Source: an uncultured Selenomonadaceae bacterium
GTDB lineage: Bacteria; Bacillota; Negativicutes; Selenomonadales; Selenomonadaceae
Direction of reading: 5' to 3'
DNA length: 64,000 bases
NCBI GenBank assembly: GCA_905234175.1
Contig: CAJOGX010000013.1
Span: 1 to 64,000 of the forward strand
This document shows, piece after piece, positions 45,251 to 54,644 of the stretch; positions within the stretch are counted from its first letter, which is position 1, and every line of letters begins with the position of its first letter. Position numbers and translations under genes: made by a program. The notes under the pieces were generated by a model. The model saw nothing but the letters and a program-made list of their open reading frames with translations. It had not been told where the DNA came from and made no database searches.

Positions 45251-47233
45251 ATGCGAAAGATATGGAAAATCATAGATGACGACGCGGAACAGGTTGCAAA
45301 ACTGGCAGCGGAAGTTGGAATTTCCGAGCTCACCGCGAAAATTCTGGTGCACCGTGGAATTACCGACGCGGCGGCCGCTGAAAAATTTCTCAACCCCGAA
45401 ACTGCGCAGGAATTTTACGACCCGTTTACGATGCGCGGAATGGACGAGGCTGTTGACAGGATTTTGGCGGCGCTTGACGACGACGAAAAAATTTGCGTGT
45501 ACGGCGACTACGACGTTGACGGCATGGCTGGCACGGCACTTCTGACGCGGGCGCTGAGAAATTTCGACGGCGACGTTATGACTTACATTCCCGACCGCGC
45601 CGAGGGCTACGGCATGAACATTCCTGCGCTGGAAAAAATCGTCAAGGCGGGCGCGAAACTTTTAATTTCGGTTGACTGCGGAATTTCCAACTGGAGGGAA
45701 ATCGCCGCCGTCAGCGACAAAATGGACGTGATTGTTACCGACCACCACCTGCCGCCGCTCGAAGAAGTTCAAGACGCAGTGGCGATTCTCGACCCGCACC
45801 TGGAGGGCTGTCCCTACGCTGAAAAAAATCTTTGCGGGGCGGGCGTGGCGTTCAAAATCGCGCAGGCGCTCGCGCAGGAACTTGAAGGCGCCGACTTCAC
45901 GGAGTACACGATTGACATTGAGCTGGCGGCGCTGGCGACCGTTGCGGATTTGGTTCCGCTTACCGGCGAAAATCGTAAAATCGTCCGGCTCGGTCTGGAA
46001 AAAATGCGCGACACGAAATGCATTGGGCTGGCGGCGCTGGTAAACGTTTCGGGTTTCGCTGGAAAAAAAATTACCGCCTCGAACGTCGCCTATCAGATTG
46101 CGCCGCGTCTGAACTCAATCGGGCGGCTCGAATCTGCTAAGCGCGGACTGGAACTTTTGCTCACCGAAGACGCCGTTGAAGCTGGGAAAATCGCTTTCCG
46201 GCTCGAAGAAATGAATACCGAACGCAAGCGCATTGAGAAGAAAAATTTCACGCAGGCGGAGAGTAAAGTTCAGGTTCTGCGTGATAAACAGGGCGGCGAT
46301 TTGTGGACGCTGACCGTTGGCGACGAAAGCTGGAACCCTGGTCTGATTGGTCTTACGGCGTCGCGGCTCGTTGAAAAGTATACGCTACCTTCGATTGTCA
46401 TTTCCGTCGGCAGAAATATTTCGCGCGGTTCCTGCCGCAGTATTCCGGCGCTGCATATGAAAGACGCGCTTGACTCGATGGCGGAGCTGTTCGACAACTA
46501 CGGCGGGCACAGTCAGGCGGCGGGCTTTTCCATTCCGACGAAGAGCCTTCCCGAATTTCAGCGGCGCTTCGACGAATATGTAAGAGCGCACTTGACGGAC
46601 GCAGATTTTTCGCCGGTAGTTGAAATTGACGCGCTGATTAATCCGACGGAAATAACTTTGGAGGCGGCGGAGGAATTTGGCAAGCTGGAGCCGTGCGGAA
46701 TTGGAAATCCCGAACCAATTCTTGCGTGCCGGAACGTCACCTGCGGCGAGGCGAAAATTATCGGCAGTGACAAGGCGCATTTGAGTTTTGTGATTCGCGC
46801 GGAGGACGAAAGTAAAAATGTTAAGGCGGTATCTTTTGGCGCGGCGCAGTTTCTGAACACCGTCAACAGCACGCCGGTCGACATTATTTTTCAGCCGTCG
46901 GTTGACTACTGGCAGGGTGAACGCTACGTGAAATGTTTCGTCAGGGAAATTACGCCGTCCGCCACTGAAAAAACTCCGTTGACGCGTGAGCTGCTTGCTG
47001 ACGTTTACAAATTCCTGAAAGCCAGGCGCAGGGAAAGTCCCGCCTTCGACCTTTACGCCCTTACCACGAAGTTCAGCGAAAATTTTCCCGTCAGCGCAAT
47101 GCTCGACGCCGTGAATATTTTCTGCGAACTGGGATTTATTAAAATAAATGACGAGGCGCGCACGTTTGAAATGCCGGCGTGCGGCAAGCGGGCGTTGGAA
47201 AATTCGAGGACGTTCAGATTAAATGGAAAATAG
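45251..47233 (+). CDS. recJ: Single-stranded-DNA-specific exonuclease RecJ
   Basis: 5'-3' exonuclease of recombination and mismatch repair. 660 residues: the DHH-family motifs YGDYDVDGMAGTAL near 80-93, DCGISNWREI, VTDHHLPP and LDPHLEGCPY, then the DHHA1 motif GGHSQAAGFSI near 416-426 and an OB-fold with VKAVSFGAAQFL, plus a C-terminal extra domain typical of Firmicutes RecJ. ATG at 45251 has GAGG six bases before; a TTG four codons earlier is inside that site. Overlaps the GT39 gene by 11 bases. Confidence 0.94.
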   Translation: MRKIWKIIDDDAEQVAKLAAEVGISELTAKILVHRGITDAAAAEKFLNPETAQEFYDPFTMRGMDEAVDRILAALDDDEKICVYGDYDVDGMAGTALLTRALRNFDGDVMTYIPDRAEGYGMNIPALEKIVKAGAKLLISVDCGISNWREIAAVSDKMDVIVTDHHLPPLEEVQDAVAILDPHLEGCPYAEKNLCGAGVAFKIAQALAQELEGADFTEYTIDIELAALATVADLVPLTGENRKIVRLGLEKMRDTKCIGLAALVNVSGFAGKKITASNVAYQIAPRLNSIGRLESAKRGLELLLTEDAVEAGKIAFRLEEMNTERKRIEKKNFTQAESKVQVLRDKQGGDLWTLTVGDESWNPGLIGLTASRLVEKYTLPSIVISVGRNISRGSCRSIPALHMKDALDSMAELFDNYGGHSQAAGFSIPTKSLPEFQRRFDEYVRAHLTDADFSPVVEIDALINPTEITLEAAEEFGKLEPCGIGNPEPILACRNVTCGEAKIIGSDKAHLSFVIRAEDESKNVKAVSFGAAQFLNTVNSTPVDIIFQPSVDYWQGERYVKCFVREITPSATEKTPLTRELLADVYKFLKARRRESPAFDLYALTTKFSENFPVSAMLDAVNIFCELGFIKINDEARTFEMPACGKRALENSRTFRLNGK

Positions 47234-48632
47234 AATTTTGCTGGCGCTGTGCGCGGCGATGTTTTTCCTGGGGAGCTGGTGGGTGCCGGTAACCGACCCA
47301 ACGGAAAACTGCTACGCGCTGACTGCCAAAGAAATGCTGGCGGCGGGCGATTACTTTTCGCCGCGAATCTACGGGGACTACTGGTACGACAAGCCGATTT
47401 TGTTTTATTGGGAGCTGCTGCTGTCGTATAAAATTTTCGGCGTGAACGAATTTGCGGCGAGATTTTTTCCGGCGGTTTTCGCAACGCTCGGCGTATTCCT
47501 GACAAAATTTTTCGCGGGCAAAATGTTCAACCGGAAAGTAGGCTTCGCGGCGGCGGTAATTCTCGCGACGATGCCGGAATACTGGTACATAGCTCACGCG
47601 ATAATCACGGACATGACGCTGTTTTGTGCGCTGTCGTCGACGCTGATGTTTTTCTACTTCGGCTGGGCGGAGCGGAAAAACTCGTACATATACGCGGCGT
47701 TCGCAACTTCGGGCGTGGCGGTTTTAACTAAGGGACCGATTGGATTTTTCCTGCCAGGGCTGATAATTTTGCTGTTCCTGCTGAGCCAGCGCGACTTGAA
47801 ATTCCTGCTGAAAATGCCGCTGGCGCGCGGTCTGGGAATTTTGCTGGCGATAGCTTCAATCTGGTACGTGCCGATGTACTTTATGCATGGGGCGAAATTT
47901 CTCGAAGAATTTTTAGGCGTGCACAACTTTTTACGCGCGACGGTTTCGGAGCATCCGCAGTTCAACGTTTGGTATTATTACATTTTGGTATTCCTGATAG
48001 GAACGGCGCCGTGGTCGCTGCCGGTTCTGTATTCGACGCTGAAACATTTGCGCTTCCCGCAGCTCGATTCGCGCAGGAGATTTCTGATAATCTGGGCGGT
48101 GACGGTCTTCGTGGTGTTCCAGAGTTTCGCGACGAAGTACCCGACGTATACATTTCCGTACATGATGCCGCTGGCGATTTTGTTCGCAGGCTTTTTCGTG
48201 GAGCGGCAGATACTTTTCCGGCGAATGGCGGCGGCAATGGCGGTGGTGCTGGTAATTTTCACGTTCGCAGCTATACCAATTTGTTCCAGAAATTCCGGCA
48301 AGGCGGCGGCTGAAATAATCCTGCCGCTGGTCGACGCTCAAACGTGCGTAGTGAGTTACAGCAACGCGTACCCTGGCTCGCTGGTTTTTTATTCCGGTCT
48401 GAAAGTTTACCGGCTGGAGGAAACTGCCAGAATCGCCAAGCTCAAGCCGCACGAAATGAGCTGGACTGCGGTCAACGTCATGCCATTCATGGATTTTAAA
48501 GATTTACCGAAGGACAAAAAAATTATAGCAGTGGTTACGGATAAGGTAGCCTGGAAATTTTTCGACCTGACGCAGGGAAGCTGGCAGCTCGTTGCAGAAT
48601 TGCCGGACTGGAAAATTTATCGCAGGGATTGA
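47223..48632 (+). CDS. ArnT/PMT-like family 39 membrane glycosyltransferase
   Basis: 469 residues with about eleven hydrophobic segments, then a soluble C-terminal domain from about 370. The first loop carries TDPTENCYALTAKEML followed by YWYDKPILFYWE, and later AVLTKGPIGFFLPG; these are the landmarks of the ArnT-type polyprenyl-phosphate sugar transferases. Such enzymes move a sugar from undecaprenyl phosphate to lipid A or to proteins on the outer face of the membrane. The usual acidic residue pair of the first loop (ET/ER) is EN here. The acceptor is unknown. The gene is inserted in the recJ-rel interval, overlapping recJ by 11 bases. Confidence 0.8.
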   Translation: MENRILLALCAAMFFLGSWWVPVTDPTENCYALTAKEMLAAGDYFSPRIYGDYWYDKPILFYWELLLSYKIFGVNEFAARFFPAVFATLGVFLTKFFAGKMFNRKVGFAAAVILATMPEYWYIAHAIITDMTLFCALSSTLMFFYFGWAERKNSYIYAAFATSGVAVLTKGPIGFFLPGLIILLFLLSQRDLKFLLKMPLARGLGILLAIASIWYVPMYFMHGAKFLEEFLGVHNFLRATVSEHPQFNVWYYYILVFLIGTAPWSLPVLYSTLKHLRFPQLDSRRRFLIIWAVTVFVVFQSFATKYPTYTFPYMMPLAILFAGFFVERQILFRRMAAAMAVVLVIFTFAAIPICSRNSGKAAAEIILPLVDAQTCVVSYSNAYPGSLVFYSGLKVYRLEETARIAKLKPHEMSWTAVNVMPFMDFKDLPKDKKIIAVVTDKVAWKFFDLTQGSWQLVAELPDWKIYRRD

Positions 48633-48657
48633 ATTTTTTTGAAGCGGAGGTGGCAGC

Positions 48658-50928
48658 ATGAACGATAAAGGCAAAAAGCCAGTAACGATTGAATCAATTC
48701 TCGCCGCCGTGAAAAGTTATCAGCCGGACGCGGATTTGGCGACGATTGAGCGCGCCTACCTTGTCGCTAAGGAAGGGCACAAAAAGCAGACGCGCGCTTC
48801 GGGCGAGCCGTACATAAATCACCCGCTGAACGTCGCCGCAATTCTGACGGAACTTCAGCTGGACGATACGACAATCGCCGCCGCAATTTTGCACGACGTA
48901 GTTGAAGACACGCTTTTCACGCTGGACGAAATTCAGGATATGTTCGGTGACGAAATGGCGCTGCTAATCGACGGCGTGACGAAAATCAGTCTGATAAACA
49001 AAAAAGTCAGCCTCATTAAAAAAAATGCGCCGGAAAAATCCAAAGCCGACGCCGAGCGCGCGAAACTCAAAGAGGAACAGACGCTCGAAACTTACCGCAA
49101 AATGATTATCGCGATGGCTAAAGATATTCGCGTGATAATGATAAAGCTCGCCGACCGGCTGCACAACATGCGGACGCTGAAATTTATGCGCGAAGACAAG
49201 CGCAAGCGAATCGCCCATGAAACGCTGGAAATTTACGCGCCGCTGGCAAACCGGCTGGGAATTTCAAGCATAAAGTGGGAGCTGGAAGATTTGAGCCTCC
49301 GCTACCTTGAGCCCGACGTTTATTACGATTTAGTTGAGAATATCAAAATCAAGCGCAAGGAGCGGCAGATTTACATTACCGAGGCGGTCAAGCAGATTGA
49401 GGAAGAGTTTGACGATTTGGATATTCACGCGTCAATCAGCGGGCGCGCGAAACATTTTTACAGCATTTACAAGAAAATGGTGCGCGACAACAAGGATATT
49501 GGCGAGATTTATGATTTATTCGCCGTCAGAATTTTAGTCGAGAGCGTCAAGGACTGCTACAACGTGCTGGGCGTGATTCATTCGCGCTGGAAGCCGATTC
49601 CTGGGCGGTTCAAAGACTATATCGCCGTGCCGAAAAGCAACGGTTACCGCTCACTGCACACGACGGTTATGGTGCTCGGCTACCCGCTGGAAATTCAGAT
49701 TCGCACTTTCGCAATGCACCAGATTTCCGAATACGGCGTGGCGGCGCACTGGAAGTACAAGGAGGCTGGCGGGAGCGTCCGCGCGGGCAAGGCGGCGGAT
49801 CAGAAAATGTCCTGGCTCAAGCAGATGGTCAACCTCCAGCGCGAAATTAAAGATCCGAAGGAATATCTGGAAGCGCTCAAGATTGATATTTTCAGCGACG
49901 AAATTTTTGTATTCACGCCTGCCGGAGATTTGCTGGCGCTGCCCGCCGGTTCCAATCCAATCGACTTCGCCTATCGCATTCACACGCAGGTTGGTCACCA
50001 CTGCGTTGGCGCGAAGGTCAACGGCAAAATCGTGCCGCTCGAATACAAGCTCAACACCGGCGACTACGTGGAAATTATCACCAACCGCTCGAACAACGGC
50101 CCTAACCGCGACTGGATTAATATCGTCGCCTCAAGCGATACCCGCACGAAAATTCGTTCCTGGTTCAAGCGCGAAAACCGCGAGGAAAATATTCAGCGCG
50201 GGCGCGTGCTCCTTGGCGACGAACTCAAGCGGCTCGGTTATGCGCCGAAAGATTTGCTCAGGGAAGATCGGCTGAAAAAAATTGCTGAACAGTTGAACGT
50301 TGGCACTGAGGAAGATTTGCTCGCGCAGATTGGCTACGGCGGGATTCACTTTAACGGGATTGCGGCTAAGCTTGTCGAACTTCACAAGAAAGAGCTGCCG
50401 CCGCCGGATATTTCCGAAGTCATCAAAGACCTTAACCCGACGCCTGCGCGAAGTCCTAAAAATAAAGATGACAGCGGCGTTTTGGTTGAAGGGGAAAGCG
50501 GCTACGTCGTGCGGCTGGCTAAGTGCTGCAACCCGATTCCTGGCGACGAAATTTGCGGCTACGTGACGCGCGGGCGGGGCGTTTCAGTTCACCGCGTCGA
50601 CTGCCCGAACGTCCTGAGCGGCACCGAACTCAACCGCATGATTGAAGTCAGCTGGGCGGGCGCGTCAGACCAGACTTACGTCGTCAACCTCGAAATTATC
50701 TGCAAGGATCAGAGCGGCGTCCTCACGGAAATTCTGGCGGTTCCTTCGACGCTCAAGCTCAACATTCATTCGATTCGCGCTAACCCGAACAAGAGCAATA
50801 AGACTTCGACGATTCGCCTCGGTGTAAACGTCAGAAATGCCGAGCAGGTTGGGAATATCGTTGCGCAGATTCGGAAAGTTCGCGGGGTGTACAGCGTGGC
50901 GCGGCCGGTTACCGTTGTCGGCGATTAA
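48658..50928 (+). CDS. rel: Bifunctional (p)ppGpp synthetase/hydrolase (Rel/SpoT)
   Basis: Stringent response enzyme. 756 residues: HD hydrolase with EGHKKQTRASGEPYINHPL and ILHDVVEDT intact; synthetase domain with GRAKHFYSIYKKM, YDLFAVRILV and RFKDYIAVPKSNGYRSLHTTV (the RFKD form of bifunctional enzymes); TGS domain near 400-460 (IFVFTPAGDLLALPAGSNPIDFAYRIH); zinc-finger-like part with AKCCNPIPGDEI; and a C-terminal ACT domain. ATG preceded by GGAGGTGG. It follows the GT39 gene by 25 bases. Confidence 0.96.
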   Translation: MNDKGKKPVTIESILAAVKSYQPDADLATIERAYLVAKEGHKKQTRASGEPYINHPLNVAAILTELQLDDTTIAAAILHDVVEDTLFTLDEIQDMFGDEMALLIDGVTKISLINKKVSLIKKNAPEKSKADAERAKLKEEQTLETYRKMIIAMAKDIRVIMIKLADRLHNMRTLKFMREDKRKRIAHETLEIYAPLANRLGISSIKWELEDLSLRYLEPDVYYDLVENIKIKRKERQIYITEAVKQIEEEFDDLDIHASISGRAKHFYSIYKKMVRDNKDIGEIYDLFAVRILVESVKDCYNVLGVIHSRWKPIPGRFKDYIAVPKSNGYRSLHTTVMVLGYPLEIQIRTFAMHQISEYGVAAHWKYKEAGGSVRAGKAADQKMSWLKQMVNLQREIKDPKEYLEALKIDIFSDEIFVFTPAGDLLALPAGSNPIDFAYRIHTQVGHHCVGAKVNGKIVPLEYKLNTGDYVEIITNRSNNGPNRDWINIVASSDTRTKIRSWFKRENREENIQRGRVLLGDELKRLGYAPKDLLREDRLKKIAEQLNVGTEEDLLAQIGYGGIHFNGIAAKLVELHKKELPPPDISEVIKDLNPTPARSPKNKDDSGVLVEGESGYVVRLAKCCNPIPGDEICGYVTRGRGVSVHRVDCPNVLSGTELNRMIEVSWAGASDQTYVVNLEIICKDQSGVLTEILAVPSTLKLNIHSIRANPNKSNKTSTIRLGVNVRNAEQVGNIVAQIRKVRGVYSVARPVTVVGD

Positions 50929-50950
50929 ATTTTTGGGGGGAATTTTTGAA

Positions 50951-52306
50951 ATGATACTGGAGCGGCTCGAAAATTTGCCGGTGGGCTCGTTTCATTACAA
51001 ATTACTGGTTGTGACGGGCTTGGGCTGGCTGTTCGACTCGATGGACACTGGATTAATTTCGTTCGTGCTGCCGATTTTGGCGAATGAATGGAACCTGACG
51101 CCGGAGCAGGTCGGCTGGATTGGCAGTATAGGTCTGATAGGAATGGCGCTGGGCGCGGTTTTGGCGGGGACTTTGGCTGACAGATTTGGGCGGAAAAAAG
51201 TTTTCGCGGCGACGGTCATTTTGTACAGCGTGGCAACGGGGCTGTGCGCGGTTGCGTGGAGCTACGAATCGCTGTTATTCTTCAGATTTTTAGTGGGCTT
51301 CGGCTTAGGCGGAGAACTGCCGGTGGCGGCGACGCTTATGAGCGAGTACGCGCCTTCGCATTTACGCGGGCGGTTTATCGTGCTGCTGGAAAGTTTCTGG
51401 GGCGTCGGCTGGCTGGTTGCGGCGTGCATTTCGTACCTGCTGATACCGGAATTTGGCTGGCACATCGCGTTCATAATCGGCGCGGCGCCGGCGCTTTACG
51501 TTTTCCTTATCCGCCTGCACATGCCGGAATCGATACGCTATTTAATTTCGCGCGGGAAAATTAACGAGGCGAAATCAATCGTGGCGGATTTGGAATGCAG
51601 GCTGGGCGTGGAAGGCAGGGCGTTCGACGAAAAACTGAGCGACGTGGAACTTGGCACGAACGCGCAGGCTAAGCCGAAATTTTCAACGCTGTGGCTGCCG
51701 CAGTTCCGCGTTCGGACGGTAATGCTGTGGCTGGCGTGGTTCGGAATAGTTTTCAGCTACTACGGAATTTTCATGTGGCTGCCGTCAATCGTCTTCGCGC
51801 AGGGCTTCGCGGTCGTGAAGTCGTTCGAGTACGTGCTGATAATGACGCTGGCTCAGCTGCCTGGCTACTACGCGGCGGCGTGGCTGGTGGACGTTATCGG
51901 GCGGCGGTACACGCTGTCGATTTTCCTGCTGCTGTCGGGCGTGTGCAGTTACTTTTTCGGGAACTCGGCGACGGCTGGCGAACTTTTGATGTGGGGCGCG
52001 GCGATGAGTTTCTTCAACCTCGGCGCGTGGGGAGTAATCTACACGTACACGCCGGAACTTTATCCAACGTCGATACGGGCGCTGGGCTCAGGCTGGGCGG
52101 CGGGCTTCGGAAGAATTGGCGGAATGCTGGCGCCTATGCTGGTCGGCGTGCTCTTAGCGCACGGCGCGGAAATGAGCGTGATTTTCTTAATGTTCGCGTC
52201 GGTCTTCGTAGTAATTTCGGCGGTCGTGCTGGCGCTGGGGATTGAAAGTAAGCAGAAGTCGCTGGAAGAAATCGACAGAATTTCAGTGAACCACGCCAAC
52301 GCTTGA
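50951..52306 (+). CDS. MFS transporter of the metabolite/proton symporter type
   Basis: 451 residues, twelve predicted helices. Family motifs are ADRFGRKKVF in the first cytoplasmic loop, LMSEYAPSHLRGR, PESIRYLISRGKINEA and, in the second half, VDVIGRRYTL and YTPELYPTSIRALGSG. This set resembles NiaP/sugar-porter relatives that import small organic acids or vitamins; the substrate cannot be given. ATG behind GGGGGGAA, 22 bases after rel; a terminator follows. Confidence 0.85.
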   Translation: MILERLENLPVGSFHYKLLVVTGLGWLFDSMDTGLISFVLPILANEWNLTPEQVGWIGSIGLIGMALGAVLAGTLADRFGRKKVFAATVILYSVATGLCAVAWSYESLLFFRFLVGFGLGGELPVAATLMSEYAPSHLRGRFIVLLESFWGVGWLVAACISYLLIPEFGWHIAFIIGAAPALYVFLIRLHMPESIRYLISRGKINEAKSIVADLECRLGVEGRAFDEKLSDVELGTNAQAKPKFSTLWLPQFRVRTVMLWLAWFGIVFSYYGIFMWLPSIVFAQGFAVVKSFEYVLIMTLAQLPGYYAAAWLVDVIGRRYTLSIFLLLSGVCSYFFGNSATAGELLMWGAAMSFFNLGAWGVIYTYTPELYPTSIRALGSGWAAGFGRIGGMLAPMLVGVLLAHGAEMSVIFLMFASVFVVISAVVLALGIESKQKSLEEIDRISVNHANA

Positions 52307-52329
52307 AAATTTTTGACGCAGAAAATCTG

Positions 52330-52361
52330 GGCGGCGCTCGCAGCGGGTGCCGTCTTTTTTT
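52330..52361 (+). terminator. Intrinsic terminator between the MFS gene and hypC
   Basis: GGCGGC (52330-52335) pairs with GCCGTC (52349-52354); the loop contains a small GCT/AGC stem; T7 follows. hypC starts 14 bases later and no promoter is seen in between, so hypCDE may depend on read-through. Confidence 0.65.
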
Positions 52362-52375
52362 AGGGGGCAGGGAAA

Positions 52376-52612
52376 ATGTGTCTGGCATTTCCGGCGAAAG
52401 TCGTAGCGATTGAGGAAAGTCTGGCGACGGTGGAACACGCTGGCGTCAGGCGGCAGGCGAGTTTGATGTTGCTGCCGGAGGCGAAAGTCGGCGACTACGT
52501 TTTAGTTCACGCGGGCTTTGCAATGCAGGTCGTCGACGAGGAGGAAGTTCGGCTGAGGGACGCGCTGGTTGCGGAAATGAACGGCGCGCCACGGACGGTG
52601 TTTTCGTTATGA
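52376..52612 (+). CDS. hypC: Hydrogenase maturation chaperone HypC
   Basis: 78 residues beginning MCLAFPAKV, where the Cys next to the initiator Met holds the iron-cyanide intermediate with HypD. The rest (ATVEHAGVRRQASLMLL, VGDYVLVHAGFAMQVVDEEE) is standard. Ribosome binding site GCAGGGA. It overlaps hypD by four bases (ATGA). Confidence 0.95.
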   Translation: MCLAFPAKVVAIEESLATVEHAGVRRQASLMLLPEAKVGDYVLVHAGFAMQVVDEEEVRLRDALVAEMNGAPRTVFSL

Positions 52613-53655
52613 GTCTGGTTGAGACGATTGAAAATCTGGCGCGCGGTAAAAAAAATCTGCGGTTTATGGAAGTTTGCGGCACTCACACGGTTTCGATTTT
52701 TCGCGCGGGGATTAGAAATATTCTGCCGGAAAATGTTGAGCTGGTTTCGGGGCCAGGCTGTCCGGTCTGCGTGACGTGCGACGAGTACATTGACGCGGCG
52801 ATAGCTTACTCGAAAATGGACGGCGTGATAATTGCGACGTTCGGCGATATGCTGAAGGTGCCTGGCTCGGCGGGAACTTTAGCGGAGGCGGCGGCGGCTG
52901 GCGCGGAAGTGCGGGTGATTTATTCGCCGCTGGACTGCATAAAAATCGCGCTGGAAAATCCGACTCGGCGTGTGATATTTTTAGCGGTGGGCTTCGAGAC
53001 AACGGCACCGACTGCGGCGGCGACGGTTTTGGCGGCGAAGGCGCAGGGCGTGCGAAATTTGCTTTTCCTGTCGGCTCAGAAACTTGTGCCGCCGGCGCTG
53101 AAAATGTTGCTGGCGGATTCGGCGGTTAAAGTCGACGGGTTTTTGTTACCAGGGCACGTGGCGGTTGTGACGGGCGCGGACGCGTTCAGATTTTTGGAAG
53201 TGCCAGCGGTAGTGGCGGGCTTCGAGCCGGAAGAAATTTTGCTGGCGCTGGTGAATTTGCTGCGGCAGGTTGACGCTGGGCGCGCGGAAGTTGCGAACGA
53301 ATACAAGAGCGTCGTGAAGGCGGAAGGGAATTTGGCGGCGAAAAAAATTCTCGCGCAGGTCTACGAGGAAGTTGACGCAAAGTGGCGGGGCTTGGGCGTG
53401 ATACCAAAATCCGGCCTGAGAATGCGTGCGGAGTTCGCGGAGTTCGACGCGGAAAAAGTTTTGCCGTTGGAAATAAAAAAAGCCGCGCGACGGACGGCTT
53501 GCCGGTGCGGAGAAGTTTTGCGCGGAGTGATTTCGCCAACGGAATGTCCGCTGTTCGGGAAGGCTTGCCAGCCGCTTCACGCAGTCGGTCCGTGCATGAT
53601 TTCGGTCGAGGGAGTTTGCGCGGCGTGGTATAAATATGGAGGCTTGAGGCTTTGA
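52609..53655 (+). CDS. hypD: Hydrogenase maturation iron-sulfur protein HypD
   Basis: 348 residues. Forms the HypCD scaffold on which the Fe(CN)2CO unit of NiFe hydrogenases is made. Motifs: FMEVCGTHTVSIFRAGI, SGPGCPVCVT, GFETTAPTAA, PGHVAVVTG, and the C-terminal cluster region with CRCGEVLRGVISPTECPLFGKACQP and GPCMISVEGVCAAWY. Four-base overlaps with hypC before and hypE after. Confidence 0.96.
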   Translation: MSLVETIENLARGKKNLRFMEVCGTHTVSIFRAGIRNILPENVELVSGPGCPVCVTCDEYIDAAIAYSKMDGVIIATFGDMLKVPGSAGTLAEAAAAGAEVRVIYSPLDCIKIALENPTRRVIFLAVGFETTAPTAAATVLAAKAQGVRNLLFLSAQKLVPPALKMLLADSAVKVDGFLLPGHVAVVTGADAFRFLEVPAVVAGFEPEEILLALVNLLRQVDAGRAEVANEYKSVVKAEGNLAAKKILAQVYEEVDAKWRGLGVIPKSGLRMRAEFAEFDAEKVLPLEIKKAARRTACRCGEVLRGVISPTECPLFGKACQPLHAVGPCMISVEGVCAAWYKYGGLRL

Positions 53656-54644
53656 GTAAGATAACGATGGCGCACGGCGCGGGCGGGAAGTTCAGCGCTG
53701 ATTTGATTCGCGAAATAATTTTGCCGACGTTCGACAACGAATTTCTGAGCGAGCTGCACGACGGCGCTAAGCTTGGAAAAATTGCTATGACGACGGACAG
53801 CTACGTAATTCGCCCGATTTTTTTTCGCGGCGGCGATATTGGCAAGCTCTCGATTTGTGGCACGGTGAACGATTTGGCGGTGACCGGCGCGGTTCCGAGA
53901 TTTATTTCGGCTGGCGTGATTCTGGAGGAAGGCTTTGAGCTTGACGATTTGAAAAAAATTGCGGCGTCGATGGCTGAGGCGGCGAAGGAAGCTGGCGTGA
54001 AGATTGTCACGGGCGACACGAAAGTTGTTGGGCGCGGGCAGGCGGACGGGATTTTCATAAACACGGCTGGCGTCGGCGAACTGCTTGACGGCGTTGACAT
54101 TTCAGCTAAAAATGTTCGCGCGGGCATGAGAGTTCTGATTTCCGGCACGATTGGCGAGCACGCGGCGACGATTCTGGCGGAGCGTCACGGTCTTGAACTT
54201 CCTGCAAGCGTTAAGTCTGACTGCGCGCCGTTGAACGGAATGATTCTGGCGATGTTGAACGCCGAGCCGAAAATTGCGATGTTGCGTGACGCGACGCGCG
54301 GCGGAGTTGCGGCTGTGCTGAATGAAATTGCTGGTGCGGCTGGCGTCGGGATTCTCATTGACGAAAAAAAAATTCCCGTGCGCGGGGAAGTGCGTGGCGT
54401 CTGCGAAATTCTCGGCTTCGACGCGCTGGAACTTGCCAACGAAGGGAAAGTTGTCGCCGTCGTTCCGGCTGACAGCGCTGAAAAAATTCTTAGCGTCATG
54501 AAAAATTTTGCGTGCGGCGTAAACGCGGCGGATATTGGCGAGGTCACTGAAAAATTCGCTGGCAGAGTTGGTTTGCGCACGCAGATTGGCGGCCTGCGCA
54601 TTGTCGATATGCCCGTTGGAAATTTAGTCCCGCGCATTTGCTAG
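53652..54644 (+). CDS. hypE: Hydrogenase maturation protein HypE (carbamoyl dehydratase)
   Basis: Dehydrates the C-terminal thiocarboxamide to thiocyanate, the source of the cyanide ligands. 330 residues: ITMAHGAGGKFSADLI, GTVNDLAVTGA, TGDTKVVGRG, DATRGGVAAVLNEIA and the essential C-terminal PRIC ending in Cys330. It starts with TTG overlapping the hypD stop by four bases. No hypA, hypB, hypF or hydrogenase subunit genes are in the window. The last 21 bases overlap the convergent mtaB. Confidence 0.95.
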   Translation: MSKITMAHGAGGKFSADLIREIILPTFDNEFLSELHDGAKLGKIAMTTDSYVIRPIFFRGGDIGKLSICGTVNDLAVTGAVPRFISAGVILEEGFELDDLKKIAASMAEAAKEAGVKIVTGDTKVVGRGQADGIFINTAGVGELLDGVDISAKNVRAGMRVLISGTIGEHAATILAERHGLELPASVKSDCAPLNGMILAMLNAEPKIAMLRDATRGGVAAVLNEIAGAAGVGILIDEKKIPVRGEVRGVCEILGFDALELANEGKVVAVVPADSAEKILSVMKNFACGVNAADIGEVTEKFAGRVGLRTQIGGLRIVDMPVGNLVPRIC

